Origin: Saccharospirillum sp.
Lineage (GTDB): Bacteria > Pseudomonadota > Gammaproteobacteria > Pseudomonadales > Natronospirillaceae
Assembly: GCA_018402545.1 (NCBI GenBank)
Contig: JAGYIL010000001.1
Location: 620,001-684,000 of the forward strand
DNA: 64,000 bases
Direction of reading: 5' to 3'
Below, piece after piece: positions 53,103-61,461 of this stretch. Position numbers and translations under genes: made by a program. How positions within the stretch are numbered: the first letter of the stretch is position 1; each line of letters begins with the position of its first letter. Under the pieces are notes generated by a model. The model searched no databases, was not told the origin of the DNA, and saw only the letters and a program-made list of their open reading frames with translations.

Positions 53103-53695
53103 AACCGGCTCTCGCGTTGGGCGGCGCACTCTTGTGCGCCACCCTGGCCTCGGCTGAATCGTGGCCTGCGGCCAACATCAACCTAACCACCGGCCCCACT
53201 GAAACCGGCGTAGCCATCTCCATCAGCAAAGAGGGCCTGCACCTGGGCCAGACCAGCCTGGAACCCTGGCCTTTTGAGGCCCCTAGCTGCACAAACTGCA
53301 CCCTCACCCTGGAACGAGACTTCAGCCCGGTAGGGCCAGACCGAACCCTGCAACTGACCGCCCCGGGCGCAGCCAGCCCCACCTGGTTCTTCGCAGAACG
53401 CCTGCGGCTGCCCGCCAGCTTGCCCGGCAACGCCACACTGAGAGCCCAGCCCGGCAGCCCCGGCCTAAGGCTGGAAGCAGAGGGCGAACAGGCAACGTTG
53501 ACCGCAGGAGAGGCCGTTTCACTGAACAACTGCCATTACCACCTAATCTGGCACAGCCAGCCAACAACGCCTGCTAACCCAACCGCGGAACCGGCGCCAG
53601 CCCAGCAATCCGGTGGCGTAGCACCCGTGCCCCAGCAAACCGTCATCGCGGAAGACCCAACTCGCCTGATTCAAATACAGGGCCAGTGTAGTTAG
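53099..53695 (+). CDS. Small exported protein of unknown function
   Basis: 198 residues, not recognised. A signal peptide covers about 1-19 (Ala-Thr-Leu-Ala-Ser-Ala before Glu). The mature part contains a Cys-Thr-Asn-Cys pair and a later Asn-Asn-Cys-His-Tyr-His, so disulfides or metal binding are possible, then a Pro/Ala/Gln-rich low-complexity tail and a final Gln-Gly-Gln-Cys-Ser. Its ATG overlaps the metalloprotease stop by four bases, so the two are made together; it may be a periplasmic inhibitor, chaperone or substrate of that enzyme, which is speculation. Confidence 0.7.
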   Translation: MKPALALGGALLCATLASAESWPAANINLTTGPTETGVAISISKEGLHLGQTSLEPWPFEAPSCTNCTLTLERDFSPVGPDRTLQLTAPGAASPTWFFAERLRLPASLPGNATLRAQPGSPGLRLEAEGEQATLTAGEAVSLNNCHYHLIWHSQPTTPANPTAEPAPAQQSGGVAPVPQQTVIAEDPTRLIQIQGQCS

Positions 53696-53749
53696 CCAAA
53701 GCACCGCCCGGGGGTTCCAGTAAAACCCCAAGAGAATCAATAGCCTGGG

Positions 53750-53777
53750 TAGACTTGGCGCCTCTGGACGGTATAAT
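53750..53777 (+). promoter_or_regulatory. Promoter of tRNA-Ile2
   Basis: Consensus -10 TATAAT at 53772-53777 with a weak -35 TAGACT at 53750-53755 (16-base spacer), followed about 40 bases later by the tRNA. A GC-rich discriminator (GCGGGC) follows the -10, typical of stable-RNA promoters. Confidence 0.6.
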
Positions 53778-53816
53778 GCGGGCTCTGTTCGAACACACCG
53801 CCCGGTGCGTTCAGCG

Positions 53817-53893
53817 GGGCCCTTAGCTCAGTTGGTTAGAGCATCCGACTCATAATCGGCAGGTCCTGGGTTCAAGTCCCGGAGGGCCCACCA
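53817..53893 (+). tRNA. tRNA-Ile2 with CAU anticodon (lysidine type)
   Basis: 77-nt cloverleaf including encoded CCA: acceptor GGGCCCT/AGGGCCC, D arm GCTC/GAGC, anticodon loop CTCATAA, T arm CTGGG/CCCGG with a TTCAAGT loop. Anticodon CAT is at 53851-53853. The acceptor stem has C4-G69 and C5-G68, the pairs that TilS recognises in tRNA-Ile2, whereas elongator tRNA-Met has U-A/A-U there. It should therefore read AUA after lysidine modification. U27-C43 is mismatched. Assignment against tRNA-Met rests on these base pairs. Confidence 0.85.
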
Positions 53894-54000
53894 TTTAGTT
53901 TATTCCCCCGTGCATTTGTGTCGTTGCGACCATAACTTGTCCGTTTTGGGCAACTTAACAGTAGCAATTCGAGTTAATTTGTCCGCCGTACTGCATAGGC

Positions 54001-55005
54001 TCACCAGCTCTCGTTCTTAATCATATCGATAAACCTCTGCCGTGTTTCAGCATCAGTGCGCCGGAAATGCTCGAAGCTAATGTTCTCTTCACCGCCACCC
54101 CAGTTTTGCGGTAGGCGTACCCCCCAGAGTGGTGCGGTTTCATTTGGCAGCATGGCGTAGCGTACATCGCCAATAACATCGGTTTGTTCAGGGTGCCAGA
54201 CCAGGTATCCGTTGGCAAAGCGGTGGAAGCGTTCTATGTCACGGTAGAGGCGGCCGTTGGTGTCCAGCTGCGCAAAGGCTTGCTCGTAGTTCAGAGCAGG
54301 GATGCGGTTGCCGGGTATGATGTCTGTTTCCAGGCCAACCCTTATGGCGTTGATGTAATAGTAGCCCTCATGCTCGTAAAGGGTTCGCCAGAGTACAACG
54401 TTGCCTAATGTTGGTTTAATCACCAGTCGCCCTGGCTGATGCCCTTGCTCGGCGGCTATTTCCAGAGCCTGAGTACGAACGCGGTCTTGCTGAAACCCGC
54501 CAAAGGCGAGGTAGCCAAGCAGCAGGGCGATGCCTACTCCCGCAGCCAATGAGCGCTTGCGAGTGAAGGCGAAAACGAAGCCGACCAATAGAATAAGCGT
54601 TGCAATGGGGTCTACTACCGAAATCAGGTTCCAGGCGACTGAGTCATCGGAGAAGGGCCCGAACAGGTGGGTACCGTAGCTGGTGAAGGCATCTAGCAGC
54701 GCATGGGTCGCATAACCGGCTGTGGCAAATAGAAGCAGTTCCCGAAAGCCGCACTTGCGGCGTAAAACCGGCCATAACAAGAGGGCGGCAAACAGCCCGC
54801 CTATAGGTATGAACAGGAGCCAGTGTGTCAGCGACCGGTGCACTTCAAGGTTCAGCAGCGGGTCGTTACTGGAACGCACCAGAATATCCACATCCGCCAG
54901 AATGCCGCCCACAAAACCGGCCAGGCTTGCAAGGCGAAGGTGGTCTTTTCGGGCAAGTGTCTGTGCCAGGCTGGCACCTAGCAGGCCGTGTGTCAGAATG
55001 TCCAA
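54001..55005 (-). CDS. Metal-dependent hydrolase-like membrane protein (YdjM/DUF457 type)
   Basis: 334-residue inner-membrane protein: Met-Asp-Ile-Leu-Thr-His-Gly-Leu-Leu-Gly-Ala at the N terminus and Gly-Gly-Ile-Leu-Ala-Asp-Val-Asp-Ile at about 33-41, with His-Arg-Ser-Leu-Thr-His at 56-61 and His-Ala-Leu-Leu-Asp near 102. These His/Asp pairs are the hallmark of the DUF457 family, predicted phospholipase-like metal enzymes; the actual reaction is unknown. Four to five transmembrane helices occupy the first 170 residues, and the C-terminal half is probably periplasmic. The start lies next to the MITE-like element. Confidence 0.85.
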   Translation of the reverse strand: MDILTHGLLGASLAQTLARKDHLRLASLAGFVGGILADVDILVRSSNDPLLNLEVHRSLTHWLLFIPIGGLFAALLLWPVLRRKCGFRELLLFATAGYATHALLDAFTSYGTHLFGPFSDDSVAWNLISVVDPIATLILLVGFVFAFTRKRSLAAGVGIALLLGYLAFGGFQQDRVRTQALEIAAEQGHQPGRLVIKPTLGNVVLWRTLYEHEGYYYINAIRVGLETDIIPGNRIPALNYEQAFAQLDTNGRLYRDIERFHRFANGYLVWHPEQTDVIGDVRYAMLPNETAPLWGVRLPQNWGGGEENISFEHFRRTDAETRQRFIDMIKNESW

Positions 55006-55415
55006 AGGTGAGAATGCCTTGCGCAGCGGGTTATGGCTGAGAAGCCTTAAGGAGCCTCTGAATAACTCCCCCTGGGCTCTGGCTTATCCGAGGGACGTTG
55101 CCTCAAGGCGGACTCATGCAGGAATGTCTAGACCTTTCAAATGAGTCTAACGAAGTGGCAGCGTTCCTCGGAAAGTCGGAATGCCGCACCACCCGTAGGG
55201 CGCGGCTAAAACGTCCTGCCCCGGCGTTGCACTTCTTGACAAGGGCTACGGCCATTGCGCTGCGAAGTGCGCCTTGTGGCAGAACGTTTTAGCTCGCGCA
55301 GAGCCCTGGGGGAGTTGTTCAGAGGCTCCTTAAGATAGTCACCCGTAACGATAACCTCTATGATATTTTTCAGGTAGCGAATCTCCTCTTTGAAACCAGT
55401 TAAGGGAACAGAGCC
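55006..55415. other. Intergenic region filled mainly by a MITE-like element
   Basis: 410 bp between divergent genes; 55047-55333 is the inverted-repeat element. The remaining 80 bp before cytochrome b561 contain a plausible AAGGGA ribosome-binding site and no clear promoter. No gene is supported. Confidence 0.6.
55047..55333. mobile_element. 287-bp MITE-like element with nested inverted repeats
   Basis: Terminal inverted repeats of about 35 bp: left TTAAGGAGCCTCTGAATAAC..., right ...GTTCAGAGGCTCCTTAA, differing at two positions in 35. TTAA at both ends may be a target duplication or part of the repeat. Inside, a second inverted pair, GCTAAAACGT and ACGTTTTAGC, flanks the right half. No open frame of note is inside, so it is non-autonomous; the terminal GGAGCCTCTGAA suggests a parent IS, possibly of IS5 type, which is not in the window. 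Confidence 0.8.
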
Positions 55416-55955
55416 ATGCCCCACATCCAAAAATACCCACTAGCCTGGCGACTACTGCACTGGCTAATGGCGCTGATGGTCTTCGCGTTGATTCCCATCG
55501 GCATCATCATGGCCGAGCGTGCGGCAGCCGAGATCTGGGGTGCCTTAACGAACACCTTGTACAACTGGCACAAGGCAATCGGCTTTAGTGTTCTATTGCT
55601 GATGGTGTTGCGGATTGTGATGAAGGTTTGGCTTCAGGGCCCGCCGTATCCCGATACGTTGCCCCGCAAGCTGCAACTGGCGGCCAAGAGCTTGCACCAT
55701 TTGCTTTATGTTTTGCTGGTGCTGACGCCCTTGTTTGGCTGGGCAGGTGTTACGGCGTTTCCGGCGTTGATTACCGTGGGGGGTTATCACTTGCCTGCCA
55801 TGCCGTTTGTGCCGGTGGATGAAGCGCTGGCCGGTCGGTTGTTTGCGATACACGGCGCCCTGGCGATGACGTTGGGCGTGTTGATCATCGGCCACATTGG
55901 GGCGGCGATGAAGCATATGGTTCAGAAAGACGGAATATTTCGGCGCATGCTCTAA
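55416..55955 (+). CDS. Cytochrome b561
   Basis: 179-residue dihaem inner-membrane cytochrome with four transmembrane helices. Candidate haem ligands: His15 (Leu-Leu-His-Trp), His52 (Asn-Trp-His-Lys-Ala-Ile-Gly), the pair in Leu-His-His-Leu-Leu-Tyr near 92, and His in Ile-His-Gly-Ala-Leu-Ala-Met with Gly-His-Ile-Gly at the end. Family members pass electrons from ubiquinol, some of them to superoxide. AAGGGA precedes the start. Convergent with opgH. Confidence 0.92.
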   Translation: MPHIQKYPLAWRLLHWLMALMVFALIPIGIIMAERAAAEIWGALTNTLYNWHKAIGFSVLLLMVLRIVMKVWLQGPPYPDTLPRKLQLAAKSLHHLLYVLLVLTPLFGWAGVTAFPALITVGGYHLPAMPFVPVDEALAGRLFAIHGALAMTLGVLIIGHIGAAMKHMVQKDGIFRRML

Positions 55956-55970
55956 GGCCCGAGAGGTTTG

Positions 55971-57857
55971 TTACTGGGCCTGGATTGTCGCCGAATAGGT
56001 GGCCAGAAAATCTTGCCGGCGTTGCATGATGCCGGGTGGGGTTGCCTCTTCAGGTATGCCCAGCAGGCCCCATTTAGCCAGCCAGCGGCCGACTGTTTTG
56101 CTGCCACTCAGGGCAGAAAGCGGTATCGCCAGAATCAGCCCGATGACGGTGGGTAGCATCCAGTACAGCAGCGTCGACGATAACCACAGCAGTAGCGCCA
56201 GAACCAACAACCCAAGTGCGGTTTGCACGCCATGGCTGGCCAGTAAGGGCCGCCAGATTACACCACTCCCTTGCCGCCGCTGGGCGGACCAGCCTGAATC
56301 TTGCCCCCGGGCAATTTCCCAGAGGTGGCGGCTGTGCACCAGCATAAAAATGGGGGCGTGCAGTACCGAGAACAGCAGTTCCAGCAGGGCGCTCACGAAA
56401 AACCTCAGTCGGCTGGTGCCTCCGCGTCGTACTTTGCTCAGTAAGCCGCCCAGCAGCCCAAGCAGCTTGGGTAGCAGGAGCAGGGCCATGGTGAACACGA
56501 ACAGCCCGACCATGCGGGCTGAATCGAACAGGGGTAGCAGGCCGCCGGCTAAGCCCTGGCTTTCTTGCAGCGCAAAGCGGGTGCTCAGCACTAAGCCAAC
56601 CGTCACCATGGCCAGCCAGAGCAGGGAGGTCAGGTAATTCATAACGCCCATTATCATGTGCGCCCGGCTTGGCCAGCGCAGGCCGCGGGTGGGCAGTACG
56701 GCTAGGTGTTGCACATTGCCTTGGGCCCAGCGCCGGTCGCGTATGGCGGCGTCGAGCAGGGTGGGTGGGCATTCCTCCCAGGAGCCTACCAGGTCGGGCA
56801 GCATTCTTACCGACCAGCCGGCGCGCCGAATTAGCGCGGCTTCTACAAAATCGTGTGAGCGTATTTCGCCGCCGAAGGGGCGCGGGCCGGGCAGCTCGGG
56901 CAAACCGGCGGCCGCCGCGAATGCGCGAATGCGGATAATGGCGTTGTGGCCCCAGTAGTTGCCGCTGTCGCCCTGCCAGGCGCTCAGGCCTCGGGCGAAC
57001 ACCGGGCCGTAGGCCACGCCCGCAAACTGCTGCAGCCGGGCAAAGAGGGTTTCGCCGCCGTATTGGCGGGGTAGGGTTTGCAGAATGCCGGTTTGGGGGT
57101 CGGCATCCATTTCCCGCACCAGAGTGGCCAGGGTGTCACCGGCGATCAGGCTGTCGGCATCGAGCACCACCATGTAGTCGTAACTGCGGCCCCAGCGGTT
57201 GATGAAGTCGCGAATATTGCCGGCTTTGCGTTCGGTGTTCTGGGTGCGGCGGCGGTACCAGACCGGCAGGGTCTCGCCCAGGCGGTCGCGCAGGCACTGC
57301 ACGGCGATGGTTTCGGCGGCAATGATGTCGGGGTTGGTGCTGTCTGAAAGTATGAACAGCTCGAAATGCGGGTTCAGGTTCAGGCGCCCCAGTTCTTCGC
57401 CCATGGCGGCCAGAGCGGCGCAGGCGCTGGCGGCCTCTTCGTTGTAAACGGGCATCAGCAGTACGGTTTTGCCCTGCAAGGCGGCATTGGACTTGGCTAG
57501 GAGTTGCTGTTTTCCGGCTTGGGTGCGGTTGAAGAACAGCCCGGCCAGGGCGGCGGTGGCCGAAAGTGAAATCCAGCCGAAGGTCAGGGTGAACAGGCTC
57601 AGCAGCATCCACAGCAAAGCCGTTACCCAAAAGTCGCCGGGGCCGGTTGCCATCATCGCTTCGGCGAGCGGCAGCGTCAGATACATCTGGCAGCTGGCGG
57701 CCACAGTCAGCGCCAGGCTGCCGCCGAAGGTAAAGTAACGGGCCAGCCAGGGGCTAGGCGTTTGGCCGGCTGCGTGCGTGGCCGGGCGCTGTGAAAGCCG
57801 CTGGGTGGGCATGGCCAGGGGCGATGCCGGTGGTGTTAGCGAGAGCGTTGCTTTCAT
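55971..57857 (-). CDS. opgH: Glucans biosynthesis glucosyltransferase H
   Basis: Inner-membrane GT2 enzyme making the beta-1,2-glucan backbone of osmoregulated periplasmic glucans from UDP-glucose. 628 residues; conserved catalytic motifs Val-Val-Leu-Asp-Ala-Asp-Ser near 220 and Arg-Arg-Trp-Ala-Gln-Gly-Asn near 390, with multiple transmembrane helices at both ends. Shorter than the 847-residue E. coli enzyme, which has an extended cytosolic N terminus; here this part is reduced. ATG 57857 overlaps the opgG stop by four bases (ATGA) and is chosen over the GTG at 57866. Second gene of opgGH. Confidence 0.93.
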   Translation of the reverse strand: MKATLSLTPPASPLAMPTQRLSQRPATHAAGQTPSPWLARYFTFGGSLALTVAASCQMYLTLPLAEAMMATGPGDFWVTALLWMLLSLFTLTFGWISLSATAALAGLFFNRTQAGKQQLLAKSNAALQGKTVLLMPVYNEEAASACAALAAMGEELGRLNLNPHFELFILSDSTNPDIIAAETIAVQCLRDRLGETLPVWYRRRTQNTERKAGNIRDFINRWGRSYDYMVVLDADSLIAGDTLATLVREMDADPQTGILQTLPRQYGGETLFARLQQFAGVAYGPVFARGLSAWQGDSGNYWGHNAIIRIRAFAAAAGLPELPGPRPFGGEIRSHDFVEAALIRRAGWSVRMLPDLVGSWEECPPTLLDAAIRDRRWAQGNVQHLAVLPTRGLRWPSRAHMIMGVMNYLTSLLWLAMVTVGLVLSTRFALQESQGLAGGLLPLFDSARMVGLFVFTMALLLLPKLLGLLGGLLSKVRRGGTSRLRFFVSALLELLFSVLHAPIFMLVHSRHLWEIARGQDSGWSAQRRQGSGVIWRPLLASHGVQTALGLLVLALLLWLSSTLLYWMLPTVIGLILAIPLSALSGSKTVGRWLAKWGLLGIPEEATPPGIMQRRQDFLATYSATIQAQ

Positions 57858-59413
57858 CGCGTCCACCGGTAGAGCCAGGTTTCACCCCAGGGCTCGCCGT
57901 CTACTTCAAGCGCAACGCGCAGTTCGGCCAGGTCGGCTTCGCCTGGGTCGAGTTTTACATAGGCCTGGTAATGGCCGGTGGCTTCCACCAGGGTGCCGCT
58001 CACATTGGTGATCTCGCCGGCACTGGTGCTGGCATTGATGCGCACAGCACCGGGGTTCTCGGCCAGGTTCGGCAGTGCTTGCCCGCCGCTGTAATCAATC
58101 ACAAAAACACGCTCATCGCTGCCGAGCGCCGTGCCAGAGGCAGTGTTCATAACACGCCCCTGTTCCGGTGCGAATGGCGAGCCGGTGCCCCAGTGCAGGC
58201 GGTATTGGTAGCGGTATTCCTGGCCGGTTTTGAAGCCGTCGGCCGGTTGCCAGTAGGCGACAATATTGTCGTGGTATTCACTGTCGGTCGGAATTTCCAG
58301 CATTTCGACGTGGCCTTCGCCCCAATCACCCAGCGGTTCCACCCAGAGTGAAGGCCGTTTGTCGTAACGGGCTTCGTTGTCGTTGAACTGTTCGAAGGCT
58401 TGCCGGCGCTGCAGCAGGCCAAAGCCGGCGGGCGTGGACGAGTCTTCGGTTTCAAAGGAAGAAACCTGCCAGTGCGCGGGGTTGGCGAGCGGTCGCCAGA
58501 TTTGCTCGCCATTGGCCTGCAGAATCTGCAGGCCGTCGGAATCGTGTACGGCGTTGCGGAAGTCATCGAACCGGGCGCGGTTGGTGGTGTTGAACATGAA
58601 CATGGAGGTCAGCGGGGCAATGCCAACGCGCGGTCTGTCCCGGCGCGGGTAGAGGCTGGCATCGACGTCGATTACTGTCTGGTCGCCGGGTGTTACGGTA
58701 AAGCGGTAGGCACCGGTGACCGAGGGGCTGTCGAGCAGGGCGTGGATAATCACGTCGCCGTCATTCGCGGCGGGCCGTTCAATCCAGAAATCGGAAAAAT
58801 GCGGAAATTCCTCGTCGCCCTCGCCTACGGTGTTCACCGCCAGGCCGCGTGCTGAAAGGCCGTAGAATTGGTTCTTACCCACGGCCCGAAAGTAGCTGGC
58901 GCCCAGGAACACCAGGAATTCTTCGTACCGTTCGGCGGTGTTAATGGGGTGGTGAACCCGAAAGCCGGCATAGCCGTCGGCGGTCAAGGCATCGGTATCA
59001 ACCGGGCTATCATGGTAGTTGAACAGGTCAGTATCGAAAGCCAGGCGGCGGGCCACGCCGTTTTTCACCAGGTGAATGCCAACCGGCAGAGTATGCAGGA
59101 AGCCGGGGTGAAACAGCTGCAGCTGAAAAGGTCGGGGTTCGTTGCCCCACACGGCGGCGTTCGGGTCAAACACGATGCGCCGGTAATCGTCGTAACTCAG
59201 GGCGCGCAGCGCGTTGTCGTCGGCCAGGGTGTCGGGTGCAAAGGGCTCGGAAGCCAGCTCACGGGCGTGGCCCTGAAGCCAGCGGTAGCTGAACGGCAAC
59301 GGGTCAGACGCGAACGTCGGCTGTGCAATGAGCGGCTGGCTGAACGGCAGGCAGGCCATCAATAGCAGGGCTGCCAATGGCCAATAACCGGGCCAGGCAC
59401 TTCTAGATAACAT
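57854..59413 (-). CDS. opgG: Periplasmic glucans biosynthesis protein G
   Basis: Periplasmic protein needed to build or branch osmoregulated glucans. 519 residues; signal peptide about 1-30 ending Leu-Ile-Ala before Gln. The hydrophobic part also contains Leu-Met-Ala-Cys, a lipobox-like sequence, so lipidation is possible. The mature domain has the usual Pro-Leu-Pro-Phe-Ser-Tyr, Asp-Tyr-Arg-Arg-Ile-Val-Phe-Asp-Pro and Phe-Arg-Val-His-His-Pro-Ile-Asn blocks. ATG 59413 has AGGAAAG upstream; an earlier in-frame start at 59551 is not conserved. Promoter presumably between 59414 and 59611. Confidence 0.93.
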   Translation of the reverse strand: MLSRSAWPGYWPLAALLLMACLPFSQPLIAQPTFASDPLPFSYRWLQGHARELASEPFAPDTLADDNALRALSYDDYRRIVFDPNAAVWGNEPRPFQLQLFHPGFLHTLPVGIHLVKNGVARRLAFDTDLFNYHDSPVDTDALTADGYAGFRVHHPINTAERYEEFLVFLGASYFRAVGKNQFYGLSARGLAVNTVGEGDEEFPHFSDFWIERPAANDGDVIIHALLDSPSVTGAYRFTVTPGDQTVIDVDASLYPRRDRPRVGIAPLTSMFMFNTTNRARFDDFRNAVHDSDGLQILQANGEQIWRPLANPAHWQVSSFETEDSSTPAGFGLLQRRQAFEQFNDNEARYDKRPSLWVEPLGDWGEGHVEMLEIPTDSEYHDNIVAYWQPADGFKTGQEYRYQYRLHWGTGSPFAPEQGRVMNTASGTALGSDERVFVIDYSGGQALPNLAENPGAVRINASTSAGEITNVSGTLVEATGHYQAYVKLDPGEADLAELRVALEVDGEPWGETWLYRWTR

Positions 59414-59611
59414 GGTGTCTTTCCTGTCCGTTAGCGGATCGGGCGCGATGAGTGTGCATGCCAAAAGGGTACGGGGCCAGCCGGAGGGTGGATCAGCCCG
59501 GCCGTCACCACTGGTCCCATCGCGCTCTCGGGTCGTATACTCCGGGCACACCTCATTCAGGTTCAGGTATTATGATCATTAACCGCCCGCTTCGCATTAC
59601 CCGGAAGGCTT

Positions 59612-60430
59612 ATGCCGGGTTCCACTGAACCATTCACCAGTATGCCGGGCGCCAGTGTGCCATCGCAATTGCATCGCGAGTTGGTGCACATTGCCTTGCT
59701 GGGCACTGGTCTGTTGCTGGCCGGCGCACTGGTTTTATGGATTATTGAAGGGCCGGTCACAGGGGTACGCTGGTTAGCAGGCGGTCTGGCTGGCTGGGCG
59801 TTTGTGCTGTGGCAGTGTCATACACGGCTTCATTTGAACGTCAGCACCATCGATAACCGCTTGTTCACCCGGCTGGGTATGGCCAACCGCATTACGTTGC
59901 TGCGCGGTTTGTTATTTGGCGCGACGGCCGGGTTTCTGGCAATGCTACCGCTTCAGGCTCACGCCGGGTGGCTTTACGTGCCGGCCGTACTTTATACCGT
60001 GGCGGCTGCGCTGGATGGGCTCGATGGCTATGTGGCCCGGCGCCAGCAGCAGACTACGCGGCTGGGTACCGAGCTCGATACCGCATTGGATGCCTTTGGC
60101 TTGCTCATCGCGCCTCTGTTCGCCGTCTTTACCGGCAAGCTTCCGGTTATTTATTTGCTGGTCAGTGCGGCCTATTACCTGTTTCAGTGGGGCATTCGCT
60201 GGCGCCGGCAACGCGGTCAGCCGGTGTATGCGCTGCCCCCGAGCCAGGTGCGGCGATATCTGGCAGGGGCGCAAATGGTGCTGGTTGCGCTGGCCTTGTG
60301 GCCTCCCCTGCCGGGGGCGGGTACCCAATGGTTTGGTATTGCCCTGATGATCCCGCTGCTAATTGGCTTTTGCCGCGACTGGCTGCACGTCAGCGGTCGG
60401 CTTGGCGCTCGCCGGGAGCCTGCTGCATGA
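59612..60430 (+). CDS. CDP-alcohol phosphatidyltransferase family protein
   Basis: 272-residue inner-membrane enzyme transferring a phosphatidyl group from a CDP-alcohol to an acceptor alcohol. The full catalytic motif is present: Asp135, Asp138-Gly139, Ala142-Arg143, Gly152, Asp156 and Asp160. Six hydrophobic helices. It is not PgsA, Pss or Pcs by its long N terminus (about 75 residues before the motif region) and context, so the acceptor is unknown. ATGA overlap with the following LPG-synthase-like gene implies that both act on the same membrane product. The start codon choice is provisional; a later ATG at 59642 is possible. Confidence 0.85.
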   Translation: MPGSTEPFTSMPGASVPSQLHRELVHIALLGTGLLLAGALVLWIIEGPVTGVRWLAGGLAGWAFVLWQCHTRLHLNVSTIDNRLFTRLGMANRITLLRGLLFGATAGFLAMLPLQAHAGWLYVPAVLYTVAAALDGLDGYVARRQQQTTRLGTELDTALDAFGLLIAPLFAVFTGKLPVIYLLVSAAYYLFQWGIRWRRQRGQPVYALPPSQVRRYLAGAQMVLVALALWPPLPGAGTQWFGIALMIPLLIGFCRDWLHVSGRLGARREPAA

Positions 60431-61461
60431 CGCAACGCCGTGGCCTAAGCCGATGGAACCTCACCACCCTGGTGCTCTGGCTGCTAGCGCTCGCGCTGGC
60501 AGGCTGGACGCTCAGGCAACTGCCGCTGAACAGCATTGCCGCCCAACTGGGGCAGCTCACCTGGCACAACTGGCTGCTGTGGACGCTGGTCAACGGTGCC
60601 ATTCTGTATGTGGCGGTAAAACGCTGGCAACTGCTGGGGCAGGCATTGCAGGCGCCGCTGTCGCTGGCCAGCCTGTTTCGGATGCGCCAGGCGGGCAGTG
60701 CGGTCAGTTTTCTGACCCCCGGTCCGCATTTTGGTGGCGAGCCGTTGCAGTTGTTCTGGTTGAAGCGCTTCTTCGGCCAGCCCCTGCACCGCGCCGTAGC
60801 GATGCTGGGGCTGGACCGCTTTGTGGAAACCAGTACCAATATCGCCGTTTTGCTTGCGGGCGTGCTAATGCTGCTGGGAATGGCCATGGTGCCGCTGGAT
60901 GAAGGCCTTCAGGTCTCGGCCATACTGGGCGGGGTGCTGGTGGCCTTGGTATTGGCTGCGGCGCTGGTGGTGCGCCACCCGTTGTGGCTGGCCAATCGCT
61001 TTCGCCCGTTGGTTCAACGCTGGCGTGGTGGTTCGGGAGACGACGATGCGAATCAGGAGAGCGGCTGGCAGGCGCTGGTGCGGTTGATGCAGGGCGCGCT
61101 GGCATTGCATCGCGGGCGCCTCTGGGTCGCGTTGCTGTTGTCGTTGCTGGGGTGGGCGGCGTTGGTGCTGGAGTTGTGGCTGCTGTTGCGCTTTCTCGGC
61201 CTCTCGCCATCGCCGACCGATTTACTGACCATTATGGTGGGCATGCGGCTGGCCATGTTGCTGCCGGTGCCGGGGGGCATTGGCACCATCGAGGCCTCTC
61301 TGTTGTGGTCGTTCCAGTTGTTGGGGCTGCCGGTCAGCGCGGCCCTGGGGCTGATTGCGCTGACCCGGCTGCGCGATGCGCTGGTGTTGCTGGTGGGCCT
61401 GGGGTGTTTGTGGAGCTTTCACCGGCCCCGGCTGCCCGGCAACGCCGTATCAGCCGAATGA
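60427..61461 (+). CDS. Lysylphosphatidylglycerol synthase-like/flippase membrane protein (UPF0104)
   Basis: 344-residue polytopic protein of the LPG_synthase_TM family: about eight transmembrane helices, Arg-Met-Arg-Gln-Ala-Gly-Ser-Ala-Val-Ser-Phe-Leu-Thr-Pro-Gly-Pro-His-Phe-Gly-Gly near 85-104 and Pro-Val-Pro-Gly-Gly-Ile-Gly-Thr-Ile-Glu-Ala-Ser near 275-286. Only the membrane part of MprF is present, without the lysyl-transfer domain, so a flippase role for an unusual lipid is more likely than lysylation. ATG 60427 overlaps the preceding stop by four bases; the frame remains open upstream to 59968, but that part is a shadow of the other gene. Its end overlaps the convergent PTPS gene by 12 bases. 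Confidence 0.85.
   Translation: MTQRRGLSRWNLTTLVLWLLALALAGWTLRQLPLNSIAAQLGQLTWHNWLLWTLVNGAILYVAVKRWQLLGQALQAPLSLASLFRMRQAGSAVSFLTPGPHFGGEPLQLFWLKRFFGQPLHRAVAMLGLDRFVETSTNIAVLLAGVLMLLGMAMVPLDEGLQVSAILGGVLVALVLAAALVVRHPLWLANRFRPLVQRWRGGSGDDDANQESGWQALVRLMQGALALHRGRLWVALLLSLLGWAALVLELWLLLRFLGLSPSPTDLLTIMVGMRLAMLLPVPGGIGTIEASLLWSFQLLGLPVSAALGLIALTRLRDALVLLVGLGCLWSFHRPRLPGNAVSAE

Noticed and set aside
53817-54000. tRNA-Ile2 as an attachment site of a genomic island
   Set aside because: No repeated tRNA 3' end and no integrase are seen within the window; the genes after it look like ordinary core genes.
59968-61461. Longer version of the LPG-synthase-like gene beginning inside the phosphatidyltransferase gene
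   Set aside because: The first 150 codons are a frame-shifted reading of the upstream gene. The ATG at 60427 with ATGA overlap fits the family start.
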